The notes beneath the pieces are model-generated. The model made no database searches, was not told the origin of the DNA, and was given only the letters and a program-made list of their open reading frames with translations. From Puniceicoccales bacterium (GTDB lineage Bacteria > Verrucomicrobiota > Verrucomicrobiae > Opitutales > LL51): a stretch of DNA of 10,000 nucleotides. Location: assembly GCA_031259625.1 (NCBI GenBank), contig JAIRLG010000006.1, forward strand, positions 1-10,000, read 5' to 3'. Positions 1 through 6,719 of this stretch are shown here, piece by piece (position 1 is the stretch's first letter; each line of letters begins with the position of its first letter). The position numbers and the translations under genes were made by a program.

Positions 1-746
1 TCGCCGAGCTCGAAAATACAGCCCGGCTTGGGGCTCAGCGCGCGGATCCGCCGGTGCAGCACCTCTGCCGGTGCATGGAAGTCCAGGAATCGGTCGTGGG
101 CTTCGAGTTTTCGGCAGTAGCTGACTTTGCTGGCATCCTGCGGATGGCGTGGGGCCGTGCCCGACAGCAGCTGTGGGAGGAATTGTTCCGCCAGGGATCG
201 GGCCGCGTGGCTCAGCTTGGCCGTCAGCTCGGTCTGGGTGTCGTGGAAATCGATGGGGACGGCGAGCGAGCCCAGGCAATCCCCGGCATCCATGGCCGCG
301 GTGATCTCCATCAGGCTCACGCCCGTTTCGGTGGCCTCCGAGGCCAGAGCCGCCTCCATCGGGCTCGCTCCGCGGAAGCGCGGGAGTAGGGAGGCGTGGA
401 AGTTGAAAATGCCCAGGGGCGGGTATTGGCGGAAGGCTTTTCCGATCATCTGCCCGTAGGCCATGACCAGGAGCAGCTCGCAGGACTGTTCTTTTAACCA
501 TTGCAGCGTCCCTTCATCCGGTTTTTCGGGCCGATGGAGGGGAATTTTTCGCTCCAGGGCCCATTGGGAGACCGGGGTCGGTTTCGGGGCTTTTCCCCTT
601 CCGCTGGGCCGGTCGGGCTGGCTGATGATCCCACCTAGGCGCAGCTGAGCCCGCTCCTCTTCCCGATGGAGGAAGTCCAGCAGCGGCAGGGCGATGGCGT
701 GGGAGCCGGCGAAGATGACGGAGGGAATGGCTTTAGGTTCTGGCAT
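1..746 (-). CDS. fmt: Methionyl-tRNA formyltransferase, 3' end beyond the window
   Basis: Transfers a formyl group from 10-formyl-tetrahydrofolate to Met-tRNAfMet in the cytoplasm, making the initiator tRNA. The first 248 codons are visible; the family is usually about 310 residues, so the missing part is the end of the C-terminal tRNA-binding domain. The N-terminal formyltransferase fold is clear: folate-site loop QPDRPSGRGK at residues 43-52, catalytic Asn115 and His117 in FNFHASLLPRFRGASP, and catalytic Asp153 in AMDAGD. The linker to the C-terminal domain starts near residue 205 (SKVSYCRKL). The ATG at 746 follows an AGGGG-type ribosome site about 8 bases upstream and gives the normal family N-terminus. 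It lies downstream of serS on the same strand, but 212 bases away and separated by a cloverleaf element, so it may be transcribed or processed separately from serS. Confidence 0.96.
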   Translation of the reverse strand, partial: MPEPKAIPSVIFAGSHAIALPLLDFLHREEERAQLRLGGIISQPDRPSGRGKAPKPTPVSQWALERKIPLHRPEKPDEGTLQWLKEQSCELLLVMAYGQMIGKAFRQYPPLGIFNFHASLLPRFRGASPMEAALASEATETGVSLMEITAAMDAGDCLGSLAVPIDFHDTQTELTAKLSHAARSLAEQFLPQLLSGTAPRHPQDASKVSYCRKLEAHDRFLDFHAPAEVLHRRIRALSPKPGCIFELG

Positions 747-768
747 TTTTTGGCCCCTGGCTCAGGTC

Positions 769-871
769 TTGCGCGACGGCCCCTTGGCGAAGCCAAGGGC
801 AGGCTTCCCGCTCCGCGGGAAGCCTGCGGCCCGCGCCCGGCGACGCCGGGCGCGGGCCGGCCGTCGCGCAA
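769..871. repeat. Cloverleaf (four-way junction) inverted-repeat element 1
   Basis: All 103 bases pair except three 3-base loops. Outer stem: TTGCGCGACGGCC (769-781) with its complement at 859-871, 13 bp. Arm 1: CCTTGGC 782-788 with 792-798, loop GAA. Arm 2: GCAGGCTTCCCGC 799-811 with 815-827, loop TCC. Arm 3: GGCCCGCGCCCGGC 828-841 with 845-858, loop GAC. There are no mismatches and no unpaired bases at the junction. It sits between serS and fmt. It is not a tRNA: there is no 7-base anticodon loop or T loop and the arm lengths do not fit. The pairing is seen directly; whether it works as DNA cruciform or RNA is unknown. Confidence 0.93.
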
Positions 872-902
872 AAAAAAGACAGCACCTCGGCCGATTCCTG
901 TC
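870..902 (-). terminator. Possible weak intrinsic terminator after serS
   Basis: On the minus strand, GACAG (902-898) can pair with CTGTC (882-878), followed at once by eight Ts (877-870). The stem is only 5 bp with a 15-base loop, so it is poor as a hairpin, but the T run is the longest on this strand between serS and fmt. The T run ends inside the outer stem of cloverleaf 1. It could end the lpxD-rmuC-serS transcript, or simply be a border of the element. Confidence 0.3.
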
Positions 903-958
903 CCTATGACAAAGCGGCCATTGGGCACCGCAGTTCCCGCCTTTCTCGGGACACTCCA

Positions 959-2275
959 TCAGAAATGGAGGTACTCCTCCGGAAACCAGGGCCGGAGGAC
1001 CTGGGGAATGGCCACGCTCTTCCGGTCTTCCTGGAGGAAATTTTCGAGCAGAGCGGCCAGGACACGCGGGACGGCGAGGCCGGAGCCGTTGAGGGTATGG
1101 ACGAAGGCGGTCTGGCCCGTTTTGCCGTCACGGAAGCGGATACGGGCCCGACGGGCCTGAAAATCGGTGAAATAGCTGCAGCTGGAGACCTCCAGCCAAC
1201 GCTTCTGCCCCCCGGCCCACACCTCCAGATCGTACTGTTTGGCGTGCGGGAAGCCCATGTCGCCGGTGCATATCTCCAGGACGCGGTAGGGCAGCTCGAG
1301 CTTCTGCAGCAGCACCTCCGCATCGGCCCGGAGCGATTCGAGCTCCGCCAAACCTCGGTCGGGCTCCACCCACTTGACCAATTCCACCTTGTCGAATTGG
1401 TGGAGGCGGTTGAGCCCCCGCACCTCCTTCCCCCAGCTGCCGGCTTCACGGCGGAAGCAGGGGGTATAGGCACAGCGGTAAATCGGCAGTTCCTTCGCCT
1501 CGAAGATCTCGTCGCGGAAGAAGTTGGTGACCGGCACCTCAGCCGTCGGTAGGGCGTAAAGCCCGTCCTCGGGTGCCTGATACATCTGGCCCTCCTTGTC
1601 CGGCAGCTGGCCGGTGGCCCTCGCGCTGGGAGCATTGACGAAGAGAGGTGTCATGAGCTCGATGTAGCCCCGGCTCCTCGCCTCCTCCAGGAAGAAGGCG
1701 ATGAGCGCCCGGACGAGGCGGGCCATGGCGCCGACGTAGAAGGGAAAGCCGGCTCCGCTCACCTTGGCCCCACGGGCGAAATCGATCGCCCTTCCGAAGC
1801 CGGGGATCTCGTAGTGAGGCAGGGCCTGGGGCGAGACCGCTGGGGCCTCGTAGGGCCTGGGCGACTCCTGCTCGGAATTCCTCAGGTCCCGGTAGGGCTG
1901 GGGGAGTTCTCGATTATCCCCGGCCGTGGCGCCCGGCGGTGCGGAGGGGTGCGGAAGGTTGGGAATGGCCGAAAAGGCCTCCTCCCAGCGCGCCTCCAGC
2001 CGATGCAGGGCCTCCTCCTGCGCCTTCAGCCGCCGGGAAAGCGCCCGCAGCCGCTCCACCTCGGCGCGAAAGCTTTCGGAGGATTTCTCCAGGCGCGACA
2101 GGGCTTCGCTGGCCCTGTTCTGCTCCGCCCGCAGGGCCTCGACTTGGGAGAGCTGTTGGCGCCACTCGAGGTCGAGGGCGAGAAAGGCGTCGATGTCGCC
2201 GCCGAATTTCTTCTGGGCCACCCCCGCCCGCAGCAGGTCCGGATGGGCCCGGCACCACTGAATATCCAGCGTCAT
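959..2275 (-). CDS. serS: Serine--tRNA ligase
   Basis: Class II aminoacyl-tRNA synthetase that charges tRNA-Ser (and tRNA-Sec where present) with serine in the cytoplasm. It has 438 residues, normal for bacterial SerRS. Residues about 25-105 form the long helical arm that binds the tRNA variable arm, rich in Arg/Glu heptads. The catalytic core shows the serine-site motif TAEVPVT (244-250), motif 2 as TPCFRREAGSWGKEVRG (271-287) followed by HQFDKVELV (292-300), and motif 3 as NGSGLAVPR (396-404) with ALLEN. All expected active-site blocks are intact. The ATG overlaps the rmuC stop as ATGA, and a GGAG about 14 bases upstream (2289-2292) could serve as ribosome site. It is the last gene of the coupled lpxD-rmuC-serS run. 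Confidence 0.98.
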   Translation of the reverse strand: MTLDIQWCRAHPDLLRAGVAQKKFGGDIDAFLALDLEWRQQLSQVEALRAEQNRASEALSRLEKSSESFRAEVERLRALSRRLKAQEEALHRLEARWEEAFSAIPNLPHPSAPPGATAGDNRELPQPYRDLRNSEQESPRPYEAPAVSPQALPHYEIPGFGRAIDFARGAKVSGAGFPFYVGAMARLVRALIAFFLEEARSRGYIELMTPLFVNAPSARATGQLPDKEGQMYQAPEDGLYALPTAEVPVTNFFRDEIFEAKELPIYRCAYTPCFRREAGSWGKEVRGLNRLHQFDKVELVKWVEPDRGLAELESLRADAEVLLQKLELPYRVLEICTGDMGFPHAKQYDLEVWAGGQKRWLEVSSCSYFTDFQARRARIRFRDGKTGQTAFVHTLNGSGLAVPRVLAALLENFLQEDRKSVAIPQVLRPWFPEEYLHF

Positions 2276-3597
2276 ACGAGCTCTTTCTCCGTTTCTCCCG
2301 GAAGCGGCGAGGGCTCCTCCGGCAGGGGCTTCTGGTACTTTATGCCCAATTTTTCCAGCTTACGGCAGTCGACCAGCAGGCCTCCGTCCCCCTCGATTTT
2401 TTTCATCTCGTAGGAGAACTGCGCCTGCAGTTTGCCGAAGAGCTTGCCCACTTCCCGGAGCGATTCGAGCAATTCCCCGAATTTTCGGTGCAGGTAGCCG
2501 CCCCGTTCGGCGATTTCCTGGGCATTCCGGTTCTGCCGCTCGATCTGCCAGAGCAACTGGATGAGCTTGAGGCTCAGGAATAGGGTCGACGGGTAGACCG
2601 GGATGACATTCCGCTCCCGGGCGTATTGGGCCAAGCTCTTACCCTCCCCCTGCTGCTGGGAACTGATGGCCGTGACGTAGGCGGATTCCATGGGGATGAA
2701 CATGAGGAGAAAGGGGCAAATCGAAAGCCCCGTTTTCAGGTCGTGGTATTTGGCGATTTCGTCGATGTGCCGGCGCAGGGAGAGCCGGTGCTGCTCGAGG
2801 GAAGTTCTGTAGGCCTCCTCATCGCCCTCGTTCTGGGCCCGAATCATCTGCTCGTAGTCCGTGAGCGAGACCTTGGCGTCGATGAGCACCCACTGGTTCC
2901 GGGGCAGCCGGAAGAGGAAGTCCGGCTTCGCGCTGCGCTGATCCTCGAACTGCAGCCGTAGGCCGATGCCCTGGCGGATGAAATCCCCGTTCTCCTCGGA
3001 CAGCCCCGCCTCCTCCAGCAGCCTTTCCAGCTGCGTCTCGCCCCAGTTCCCCTGAAGCTTGCTGTTCCCCCGCAGGGCCTGGGTCAGGCTTTCCGTCGTG
3101 CTCTGCATGCGCTCCGCCTGTCGGATGAAGGTTTCAAAATGACCGGAAAGCCGGAGGCGCGATTCCTTTTCCGGCTCGAAAATACTCCTCTGAAAGTGCT
3201 CGAACTCCTCCTTCAGCTGCCGAACCAGGCCGCCGACCTCTTTCTGGGTTTCCTGGGCGAAGCTCTGCTTCTTGAGCTCCAGGATCTCCTGGGCCAGCTG
3301 GGCCATCTCCAGCCTGAAGCCCTCGCGGCGCTTCTCCTCCTCCTGCCGATAATGGGCCAGCGAGGCATTTTTCTCCGCCAGGTCGCGCAGCTGTCCCCGG
3401 AGGAATTCCTCCCGTTGCCGCTGCTCCTCCAGCTGCCGCTCGGTGTTCTCGATCTTCCCGGAGGCTCTGGAGCAGTTCCCCAGCAGCTGCTCTCGCTCCC
3501 GCTGCCAAGCCCGTTCCCGGTAATGGAAATAGAAAAACATCCCCAGCAGGGTGGCCCAGGAGGCGAGGAGGAGCAGTTCTGACGGAGAAAGGCTCAT
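2272..3597 (-). CDS. rmuC: RmuC-family DNA recombination/maintenance protein
   Basis: Member of the RmuC family, whose E. coli founder limits rearrangements at inverted repeats; the domain is related to PD-(D/E)XK nucleases, but the biochemical activity is not firmly established. The 441 residues show a membrane-anchoring hydrophobic segment at about 7-25, a long coiled coil at about 27-170 and the RmuC domain at about 175-410. Recognisable blocks are GNWGETQLERLLEEAGL (183-199), KPDFLFRLP (224-232) and VLIDAKVSLTDYE (237-249); Asp226, Asp240 and Lys242 match the nuclease-like D...DxK pattern. The start at 3597 was chosen because it overlaps the lpxD stop as ATGA and puts the membrane segment at the N-terminus; an ATG 16 codons upstream would run further into lpxD. 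No good ribosome site is visible, which fits coupling to lpxD. A link with the inverted repeats nearby is only suggestive. Confidence 0.93.
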   Translation of the reverse strand: MSLSPSELLLLASWATLLGMFFYFHYRERAWQREREQLLGNCSRASGKIENTERQLEEQRQREEFLRGQLRDLAEKNASLAHYRQEEEKRREGFRLEMAQLAQEILELKKQSFAQETQKEVGGLVRQLKEEFEHFQRSIFEPEKESRLRLSGHFETFIRQAERMQSTTESLTQALRGNSKLQGNWGETQLERLLEEAGLSEENGDFIRQGIGLRLQFEDQRSAKPDFLFRLPRNQWVLIDAKVSLTDYEQMIRAQNEGDEEAYRTSLEQHRLSLRRHIDEIAKYHDLKTGLSICPFLLMFIPMESAYVTAISSQQQGEGKSLAQYARERNVIPVYPSTLFLSLKLIQLLWQIERQNRNAQEIAERGGYLHRKFGELLESLREVGKLFGKLQAQFSYEMKKIEGDGGLLVDCRKLEKLGIKYQKPLPEEPSPLPGETEKELV

Positions 3598-4682
3598 GCC
3601 AGATTGGGGGCAAGACCGTCCGCTCCGGACTTGGGCTCCTCGCATTTGAGCTTCATCCCCTCCCGTTGGCGGAGGCTCTTGACGAGCTGCGGCAGCTTTT
3701 CCCGAACGGCGTAGAAGCGGTTCGCCTGGGCGTACTCCATCGCCGGTGTGCCGCGGAGAAAGGATTTGGGGGGGATGCTCTTGGCGACGCCCGACTGGGC
3801 GCCGATCTGGCTGTGATGACCGATGCGGATGTGGCCGGCGATGCCCACCTGCCCGCCGAGGGTGACGTGTTCCTCGAGGCTGGAGCTGCCGGCAATGCCC
3901 ACCTGGGCCACCAGGATGCAGTGGGCACCGATGCGGACGTTGTGGCCAATTTGGACGAGGTTGTCGATCTTGCTGCCGTGCTCCAGGAGGGTGCTTGCGA
4001 AGCGCGCGCGGTCGACGGCCGTATTGGCGCCGATCTCCACATCGTCCTCGACGACCACGTGGCCGATGTGGGAGAGCTTTTCATGCACCCCTTCCGCATT
4101 CGTCTCGTAGCCAAAACCCTCCGAACCGATGACCGTTCCGGGATGGATGATGACCCGCCGGCCGATCTGCGAGCCCTCCAGAAGGCTCACGTGGGGATAG
4201 ATCTTGCTCTGGGCTCCGATCCGGCAGTGGGGACCGACGACGACGTGCGACTGGATTTCGACCTCGGCCTCGATGAGGGCATTCTTTCCGATGACGGCGT
4301 AGGGGCCGATGTGGGCGGAAGGGTCGACCGCCGCGCCCTCTTCGACGATGGCCGTCGGATGAATGCCCGGAACGGGCGGCTGTACCCTTGTTCCTTCGAT
4401 GTGGCGGCAGAGGATTCCCAGACTCCGCGATGGCGAGGGGCAGTGGAAAAAGACCTGTTCCTCCTTCGGCTGACCGGCGTAGTTCTCCGGCAGTAGGAGC
4501 AGCGAGGCTCGGCATCGGCCGACTTCGGAGCGGTACTTGGGATTGGAGAGGAAGGACAGATGGCCGGCTTCGGCCTCGGTGAGGTCGCTGATCTGGGAAA
4601 TGGTGCAACGGGACTGGCCGACGACGCGGCTGGGCTTCAGCAAAATCTCCAGTTCCGGGATGGAAAAGCTAAAGTCCCCCAT
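3594..4682 (-). CDS. lpxD: UDP-3-O-acylglucosamine N-acyltransferase
   Basis: Third step of lipid A synthesis: transfers an R-3-hydroxyacyl chain from acyl carrier protein to the 2-amino group of UDP-3-O-acyl-glucosamine, in the cytoplasm. It has 362 residues, close to the usual 340-350. Residues 1-105 form the uridine-binding domain (ISDLTEAEAGHLSFLSNPKY at 31-50). Residues about 107-315 are a left-handed beta-helix of hexapeptide repeats, including GSEGFGY (186-192), the block around VEIGANTAVDRA (215-226), and KIDNLVQIGHNVRIG (238-252) with catalytic His247. A C-terminal helix follows from about 320. The ATG at 4682 matches the family N-terminus. Its stop overlaps the rmuC start. The other lipid A genes often found beside it (lpxC, fabZ, lpxA) are not in this window. 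Upstream, towards tsaD, lie 311 bases of repeats and palindromes without a gene. Confidence 0.97.
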   Translation of the reverse strand: MGDFSFSIPELEILLKPSRVVGQSRCTISQISDLTEAEAGHLSFLSNPKYRSEVGRCRASLLLLPENYAGQPKEEQVFFHCPSPSRSLGILCRHIEGTRVQPPVPGIHPTAIVEEGAAVDPSAHIGPYAVIGKNALIEAEVEIQSHVVVGPHCRIGAQSKIYPHVSLLEGSQIGRRVIIHPGTVIGSEGFGYETNAEGVHEKLSHIGHVVVEDDVEIGANTAVDRARFASTLLEHGSKIDNLVQIGHNVRIGAHCILVAQVGIAGSSSLEEHVTLGGQVGIAGHIRIGHHSQIGAQSGVAKSIPPKSFLRGTPAMEYAQANRFYAVREKLPQLVKSLRQREGMKLKCEEPKSGADGLAPNLA

Positions 4683-4692
4683 GGCTCTTCAT

Positions 4693-4706
4693 GGCAAAGC
4701 TTTGCC
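4693..4706 (-). promoter_or_regulatory. Palindrome and overlapping short ORF in the lpxD leader
   Basis: A perfect 14-bp palindrome, GGCAAAGCTTTGCC, ends 10 bases before the lpxD ATG. A TTGACA hexamer lies just upstream on the minus strand (4712-4717), but no convincing -10 box follows. Overlapping the palindrome's edge, an ATG at 4694 opens a 7-codon ORF (MKSHGGL) whose stop lies past the lpxD start in another frame. It could be an operator or a translational control, or chance. Confidence 0.25.
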
Positions 4707-4782
4707 CCCCGGTGTCAACGGAAGAAGCCGATGGGGTAAGCATTTGAGCCGTTAGGCCCCCCCAACGCAGCGGGTTTTCGGT

Positions 4783-4889
4783 GGGTGCACCGCCTTTAGA
4801 GCCCTTCGGGCTCTTCGCCCGCTATGCGGGCGGCGCCTTCGGAAGAAAAGAAACTTCTTTTCTTCCAAAGGCGCAAAGGCGGTGCACCC
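4783..4889. repeat. Cloverleaf (four-way junction) inverted-repeat element 2
   Basis: 107 bases with the same plan as element 1. Outer stem: GGGTGCACCGCCTTT (4783-4797) with 4875-4889, 15 bp perfect. Arm 1: AGAGCCC 4798-4804 with 4808-4814, loop TTC. Arm 2: CGCCCGC 4816-4822 with 4826-4832, loop TAT. Arm 3: GCGCCTT 4833-4839 with 4868-4874, one C/A mismatch (4840/4867), then GGAAGAAAAGAA 4841-4852 with 4855-4866. Only T4815 is unpaired at the junction. It lies between tsaD and lpxD. The purine-rich third arm differs greatly in composition from element 1, although the pairing is kept. Confidence 0.92.
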
Positions 4890-4898
4890 CGGCTTGCC

Positions 4899-4988
4899 GA
4901 GAAGCACTCGCCTGCCATGAAACTCTCAATTACCGCGAAGCTCGCGCTTTCCAAGAAACGCTCACTTATCAAGAAATGCTCCCTGCTC
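4899..4988. repeat. Five-unit 18-bp degenerate tandem repeat after tsaD
   Basis: Five consecutive 18-base units at 4899-4916, 4917-4934, 4935-4952, 4953-4970 and 4971-4988. Read on the minus strand, the two units nearest tsaD are GAGCAGGGAGCATTTCTT and GATAAGTGAGCGTTTCTT (14 of 18 identical); the rest keep a GAG-n-G-TTTC-type core. The array starts 5 bases after the tsaD stop and ends 9 bases before cloverleaf 2, so it fills the gap between them. Because 18 is a multiple of 3, the tsaD frame stays open through the array after its TAG. Its role is unknown. Confidence 0.75.
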
Positions 4989-4993
4989 TCCTC

Positions 4994-6043
4994 CTACAAT
5001 TTCCAGTAAGGCTCCAGCGCCGGGCTGGCCTGGGTGTGGGCGGGATCCACGAGGGCAGCGAAGGCGATCATGGCCGCGTTGTCGCCCGTGTGGCGGGGAT
5101 GGGGCCGCAGCAGCGGGATTGAAAATTCCCGGGCCAGTGCTGCCATCTCGGCCTGCAGGAGACCATTGGCGGCCACACCACCGGAAAGGGCCAGGCTGGT
5201 AAATCTTTTCTCCAAAAGCACCTGCCTGGTCTTGAGGCACAGGGTGTCGACCACCGCTTTCTGGTAACTGGCGCAGAGGTCGGCCAGCTGGGAGGGAAAG
5301 GCTTCATCCGGAATCTTTTCCAGCCGATAGCGCAAACTGGTCTTCAGGCCGGAGAAGCTGAACTTCCTGTCCTCGGCTTTGGTGAAAGCTTTCGGAAAAT
5401 CGTAGGCCTGGGGATTGCCCTCAAGGGCCTTTTTCTCGATTTCCGGCCCGCCCGGGTAGGGGAGGCCCAGGAGCTTGGCGCCCTTGTCCAGGGCTTCGCC
5501 GGCCGCATCGTCGACGGTCGCCGCCAGCACCCGCAGTTCCCAGTGGGTCTCCAGCTCCAGCAGCAACGTATGGCCCCCCGAAACCAGGAGCGCGAGCTGC
5601 GGGAGGAAGTCCGGATAGCGGGAGAAAAAGCTCGCCGGCTCTCGCTCGAAGAGGGGAATCCAGGCGGAAAAGAGATGCCCCCGCAGGTGATGAACCCCCC
5701 GGAGCGGCTTTTGCCAAGCGGCGGCGAGCGCCTGGGCCGCCTGCAGGCCCATGGCGAGGGAGGCCGCGAGGCCGGGCCCCGTGGTGACCGCCAGGTGGTC
5801 GATGGGGGTTACGTCCCCATTTGCCTGCAAATAGGCCCTATCCCCGTTTTTCTGTAAATCTTCCAGGAGGAGGGGGATGGAGCGCAGGTGCTCCCGCACA
5901 GCCAGCCCGGGTACCACCCCGCCGTAGCGCCGGTGGAGGCCCAACTGCGACCGGGTGGACTCGTGGAGAAGGCCCGTTTCGGACGAAAATACGGCCAGGC
6001 CGGCGTCGTCGCAGGAGGACTCAATGGCGAGAACGCAGCTCAC
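4994..6043 (-). CDS. tsaD: tRNA N6-threonylcarbamoyladenosine transferase TsaD
   Basis: Catalytic subunit of the complex that places threonylcarbamoyl on A37 of tRNAs reading ANN codons (t6A); it acts in the cytoplasm with TsaB, TsaE and TsaC-type partners not seen here. With the GTG start the protein is 349 residues, normal for the family. Conserved blocks are LAIESSCDDAG (5-15), YGGVVPGLAVREH (40-52), TTGPGLAASL (87-96), metal-binding HHLRGH with His119 and His123, LLVSGGHT (152-159), TVDDAAGEALDK (176-187), FSFSGLKT (228-235), LSGGVAANG (286-294) and HTGDNAAMIA with metal-binding Asp321. The GTG at 6043 is chosen because it gives the canonical N-terminus and overlaps the upstream stop as GTGA; the longer open frame to 6124 would add 27 non-homologous residues. 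It stops with TAG, followed by the 18-bp repeat array. Confidence 0.97.
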   Translation of the reverse strand: MSCVLAIESSCDDAGLAVFSSETGLLHESTRSQLGLHRRYGGVVPGLAVREHLRSIPLLLEDLQKNGDRAYLQANGDVTPIDHLAVTTGPGLAASLAMGLQAAQALAAAWQKPLRGVHHLRGHLFSAWIPLFEREPASFFSRYPDFLPQLALLVSGGHTLLLELETHWELRVLAATVDDAAGEALDKGAKLLGLPYPGGPEIEKKALEGNPQAYDFPKAFTKAEDRKFSFSGLKTSLRYRLEKIPDEAFPSQLADLCASYQKAVVDTLCLKTRQVLLEKRFTSLALSGGVAANGLLQAEMAALAREFSIPLLRPHPRHTGDNAAMIAFAALVDPAHTQASPALEPYWKL

Positions 6044-6402
6044 GGCTCGTCGCTGCGGTGGCGGAGGGACTGCGATTCGAAATCGGGGGGAAAGGACAGC
6101 AGGGCCTCCTCCGGCAGCGCGCATTCCGGAAAATCGGGTACGTGGTTCCAGGGGGTCTGGATGTAGAGCGCCGCCGTGTCCTCCAGATCCGCGCGGTCAT
6201 CGGGGTAGGCATTTTTAGGGAGAAGGGTCAGGAAGGGCTCCGGTGGAACGGGCTTGGGAAAAGGCCCAAACGTCCAGCGCGTGTGGGCGGCCAGGAAGCC
6301 GACCGCTCCTAAAATTCCCAGCGTCAGAATGCAGACGCCGAACAGGCGTCGGCCCAATGCCCGTGATTCGAGCTCCTCTCGACGAATATCCAAAGCCGGC
6401 AA
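6040..6402 (-). CDS. Hypothetical single-pass membrane protein
   Basis: I do not recognise this 120-residue protein. It has a charged N-terminus (RREELESRALGRR), one hydrophobic segment at about residues 20-39 (FGVCILTLGILGAVGFLAA), and a Pro- and acidic-rich tail of about 80 residues with no known motif. Positive charges before the segment predict an inside N-terminus and an outside tail. Its stop overlaps the tsaD GTG as GTGA, strong support for it being a real, coupled gene. The start is uncertain: TTG at 6402 is the first plausible codon after the in-frame stop of the small basic protein, with no clear ribosome site; ATT at 6408 or a TTG at residue 16 are alternatives. Confidence 0.7.
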   Translation of the reverse strand: MPALDIRREELESRALGRRLFGVCILTLGILGAVGFLAAHTRWTFGPFPKPVPPEPFLTLLPKNAYPDDRADLEDTAALYIQTPWNHVPDFPECALPEEALLSFPPDFESQSLRHRSDEP

Positions 6403-6414
6403 TGCAATTCTGGC

Positions 6415-6576
6415 TCAGGCTTCCGGCAGGGTCTTGGGCAAGCCCGTGACCCGCGTGCGCGCCTCATCCCACTGCCCGCGCCGACGCAGGAGCTCGATGC
6501 GCTCGAAGCGCTTGAGAACGCTGCGCTTGTTGAAGATACCACCGCCCTGTTGGCGAAAGCTGGGATGCTGGGACAT
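6415..6576 (-). CDS. PVC-type small basic protein
   Basis: A 53-residue, Arg/Lys-rich protein beginning MSQHPSFRQQ. The pattern SVLKRFERIELLRRRGQWDE (19-38) followed by VTGLPKT (43-49) matches the small basic protein family I know from Planctomycetes, Verrucomicrobia and Chlamydiae (n-V-L-x-R-x-E-R-I-x-x-L-x-x-x-G-x-W-x-E...G-L-P-K). Its function is not established as far as I know; charge and size would suit a nucleic-acid or ribosome-associated role, which is inference. The start is well supported by an AGGAG ribosome site 7 bases before the ATG. It is followed 12 bases later, in the same frame, by the membrane protein gene. Upstream lie direct repeats, a palindrome and cloverleaf 3. This gene is the best taxonomic marker in the window. 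Confidence 0.85.
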   Translation of the reverse strand: MSQHPSFRQQGGGIFNKRSVLKRFERIELLRRRGQWDEARTRVTGLPKTLPEA

Positions 6577-6606
6577 GATCACTCTCCTGACCACCCCATT
6601 TCAAAG

Positions 6607-6663
6607 CGGCCTAGGCCGAAAGGCAAGTCAAATCGTCCTATCCCAGGCCAATCAAATCGTCCT
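6607..6663. promoter_or_regulatory. Direct repeats and palindrome upstream of the small basic protein gene
   Basis: On the minus strand, AGGACGATTTGATTGGCC (6663-6646) recurs 24 bases on as AGGACGATTTGACTTGCC (6639-6622), 16 of 18 identical. A perfect 12-bp palindrome CGGCCTAGGCCG follows at 6607-6618, 30 bases before the start codon. Such an arrangement suits a regulator-binding or promoter region. A TTGACT in the second repeat could be a -35 box, but I see no good -10, so no promoter is called. Confidence 0.4.
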
Positions 6664-6719
6664 TTTCTCTGAGCAGATTGGGGAGGGTGGAGGGTTTTTC
6701 CCGGAGCCCCCATGTTCCT

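Noticed and set aside
769..871. Cloverleaf read as a tRNA gene
   Set aside because: Arm lengths and 3-base loops are wrong; there is no anticodon loop, T-loop sequence or variable region.
635..1160. Open frames on both strands crossing cloverleaf 1
   Set aside because: They translate the inverted repeats and antisense serS or fmt; no start signals or recognisable product.
1814..2583. Long plus-strand open frames opposite serS and rmuC
   Set aside because: Low-complexity Arg/Pro/Gly-rich products antisense to well-supported genes; composition artefacts.
3598..3645. Longer rmuC start giving 457 residues
   Set aside because: It would overlap lpxD by about 50 bases and push the membrane anchor inward; the ATGA overlap start is simpler.
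3666..4496. 276-codon open frame on the plus strand opposite lpxD
   Set aside because: It is antisense to an intact lpxD with full motifs; G+C-rich hexapeptide-repeat coding commonly leaves the opposite strand open, and the product has no recognisable domain.
4783..4889. Cloverleaf read as a plain rho-independent terminator
   Set aside because: No T run follows the outer stem on the minus (gene) strand in any of the three elements, and three-armed folds are not needed for termination; a terminator role is not excluded.
4899..4988. CRISPR array
   Set aside because: The 18-base units are contiguous without spacers, degenerate, and no cas genes are present.
6044..6124. Longer tsaD start giving 376 residues
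   Set aside because: The extra 27 residues have no family counterpart and would lie inside the coupled membrane protein gene; GTG at 6043 gives the canonical N-terminus.
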